DNA from: an uncultured Eubacteriales bacterium
Lineage (GTDB): Bacteria > Bacillota > Clostridia > Christensenellales > UBA1242
NCBI GenBank assembly: GCA_902796635.1
Contig: CADBPU010000099.1
Span: 1-6,153, forward strand
Direction of reading: 5' to 3'
DNA: 6,153 bases
In this document: positions 4,870-6,153 of the stretch, in pieces
Numbering within the stretch: the first letter of the stretch is position 1
Layout of the letters: every line of letters starts with the position of its first letter
Notes under the pieces: generated by a model
The model's database searches: none
What the model was told of the DNA's origin: nothing
Seen by the model: the letters and a program-made list of their open reading frames with translations, nothing else
Translations under genes and position numbers: made by a program

Positions 4870-6153
4870 TTAAGTATCATTTCTTGAAACTTCGTAGACA
4901 TTTGTTATGTTTGAAAGTTTTTTCATTAGGTCAAGGAGTGCACTTTTGTTATTTACTGACAAATCAACATAGATGATTGTTCTGTCATCTTTTGCATTAT
5001 ATGAATTAATGCCTGTGATATTAATTTTTTGTTCTGCAATTTTATTTGTAATATTTGCAAGCATTCCACTTGTATTTTTTACAATCAATTTCAAACTTGC
5101 AACAAAACTTGAATTTTTAAGCCCTTCTTCTGTCCAAGAAAGTTTCATAATTCTATCGGCATCCAAACTTTTGACTGACTTGCAATCTGCTCTGTGAATT
5201 GTTACACCCCTACCCCTGCTGACAAAGCCAACAATTTCATCTCCCGGCACAGGATTGCAGCAATGAGCATATTTGACAAGCATACTTTTAAGTTCTGCTA
5301 TTGTGCTGGTTTTTTCATCTTTTTGAACTGTAACAGGTCTAAAAACATAATCCTTATGCTCGCTATCAAGTTGAGTGTATAGGGCAATTAATCTGTTGAG
5401 TACTTGTGTTGTTGTAAGTGCACCACAACCAATCATGGCATACATATCATCAGTATTTTTAAGTGAATATCGTTCAAAAACATCTTTCAAAAAGTCATCA
5501 ATAAGCAATTTTTTTAGGTCAGCATCTTTATTTTTTGCAGATTGTTCAAGCATTGCTTTACCTTTTTTTATATTGTCTTCTTTATCAAATTTTTTGAAAA
5601 ATTGATTTATTCTATTTCTTGCAATAGATGATTTTACAAACGACAGCCAATCTTTTGATGGACCTTTTGCATTTGGACTTGTGATAATTTCTACTACATC
5701 TGCATTGCAAAGAATTTTGTTAAGTGGCACCATTTTTCCATTTACTTTTGCACCAACACAAGTATTTCCTACATTAGTGTGAATTGAATATGCAAAATCA
5801 ACAGGAGTACTACCTTCTGGAAGTTCTATGATTTTGCCAAGTGGTGTTTGAACAAAGATTTCTCCACTATAAACATCAGTTTTTAATTGGTCGACCAAAT
5901 CACTTTGACTGTTTATGTTTGGATTTTCTATCAATTTTCTTATCCAAAGCAATTTGCCATCGAGTGTATCAATTTTCTTTTTATGTTCTTTGTACAAAAA
6001 GTGTGCTGCAATACCATATTCGGCATGATTATGCATCTCAAAAGTTCTTATTTGAATTTCTAATGGTTTGTTGTCAACAAGCACAGATGTGTGCAAACTT
6101 TGATATCCATTTGCTTTTGGTCTTGCTATGTAATCCTTAAATCTTCCATCAAG
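4870..6153 (-). CDS. relA: bifunctional (p)ppGpp synthetase/hydrolase RelA/SpoT family, C-terminal part
   Basis: The window shows 427 C-terminal codons and the stop (TAA); the start lies beyond the right edge. Residues below count from the edge. The first codons give FKDYIARPKANGYQSLHTSV, the end of the ppGpp synthetase domain. It is followed by EIQIRT (32-37), whose Glu is catalytic in Rel enzymes, and YGIAAH (46-51). The TGS domain runs from about 97 to 159 and includes FAYSIHT. A helical region follows, then the conserved-cysteine domain with CCNPVPGDEI (Cys298, Cys299) and HRADC (Cys324), then an ACT/RRM domain (about 350-423). The CTD appears intact, so this is a long ribosome-associated Rel that senses uncharged tRNA in amino-acid starvation. 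The hydrolase domain, and so bifunctionality, is not visible. The TTG at 6096 is the internal Leu of SLHT, not a start. hemZ follows 78 bp downstream and may share the transcript. Confidence 0.96.
   Translation of the reverse strand, partial: LDGRFKDYIARPKANGYQSLHTSVLVDNKPLEIQIRTFEMHNHAEYGIAAHFLYKEHKKKIDTLDGKLLWIRKLIENPNINSQSDLVDQLKTDVYSGEIFVQTPLGKIIELPEGSTPVDFAYSIHTNVGNTCVGAKVNGKMVPLNKILCNADVVEIITSPNAKGPSKDWLSFVKSSIARNRINQFFKKFDKEDNIKKGKAMLEQSAKNKDADLKKLLIDDFLKDVFERYSLKNTDDMYAMIGCGALTTTQVLNRLIALYTQLDSEHKDYVFRPVTVQKDEKTSTIAELKSMLVKYAHCCNPVPGDEIVGFVSRGRGVTIHRADCKSVKSLDADRIMKLSWTEEGLKNSSFVASLKLIVKNTSGMLANITNKIAEQKINITGINSYNAKDDRTIIYVDLSVNNKSALLDLMKKLSNITNVYEVSRNDT

Noticed and set aside
6094..6096. 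TTG as a possible start codon for the Rel protein.
   Set aside because: The frame is open to the window edge and the 19 upstream codons encode conserved synthetase-domain sequence (FKDYIA, NGYQS), so this Leu is internal and the gene is simply cut by the window.
1..6153. CRISPR arrays, tRNA genes, insertion sequences, riboswitches and prophage remnants.
   Set aside because: No regularly spaced repeats, cloverleaf sequences, transposase motifs or long structured leaders are visible. The five genes fill nearly the whole window.

Overview
The window looks like chromosomal DNA from an AT-rich, low-GC Gram-positive bacterium, most likely an anaerobic spore-forming member of the Clostridia. The reasons are the A+T-rich intergenic DNA, Asn/Lys/Ile-rich proteins, a YunB-type sporulation protein, the Firmicutes-type HemZ radical SAM protein, a rhodanese-less ThiI beside its cysteine desulfurase, and a long RelA/SpoT-type protein next to hemZ. 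No mobile element, CRISPR array, tRNA or rRNA is visible. The lineage call is inference from gene content; no species can be named.

All five genes lie on the minus strand and are transcribed from right to left. From the right edge they are: the C-terminal 427 codons of a bifunctional (p)ppGpp synthetase/hydrolase (relA, running off the window), hemZ (radical SAM), yunB (sporulation), a group I cysteine desulfurase, and thiI (tRNA 4-thiouridine synthase). The gaps are 78, 76, 95 and 101 bp, and no long stretch is empty.

The genes fall into three transcriptional blocks. relA and hemZ may be co-transcribed, since the gap holds only an AT-rich palindrome with no U-tract. hemZ ends at a convincing intrinsic terminator (about 3347-3376). 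yunB follows with its own candidate sporulation promoter, resembling the mother-cell sigma-E consensus, packed against that terminator. The cysteine desulfurase has a strong extended -10 promoter (TGn-TATAAT) placed so that the transcript should begin at or within a nucleotide or two of the ATG. thiI follows with a recognisable Shine-Dalgarno and is probably translated from the same mRNA.

Functionally, the cysteine desulfurase and ThiI form a sulfur relay to tRNA U8 (s4U). RelA handles stringent-response signalling, HemZ is a radical SAM enzyme classically assigned to anaerobic haem synthesis, and YunB belongs to the sporulation programme. These are mostly ordinary core genes. The most interesting features are at the promoters: two adjacent transcription units (yunB and the desulfurase) both have predicted start sites at their initiation codons and no convincing Shine-Dalgarno. 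I see no evidence of a wholly new system.
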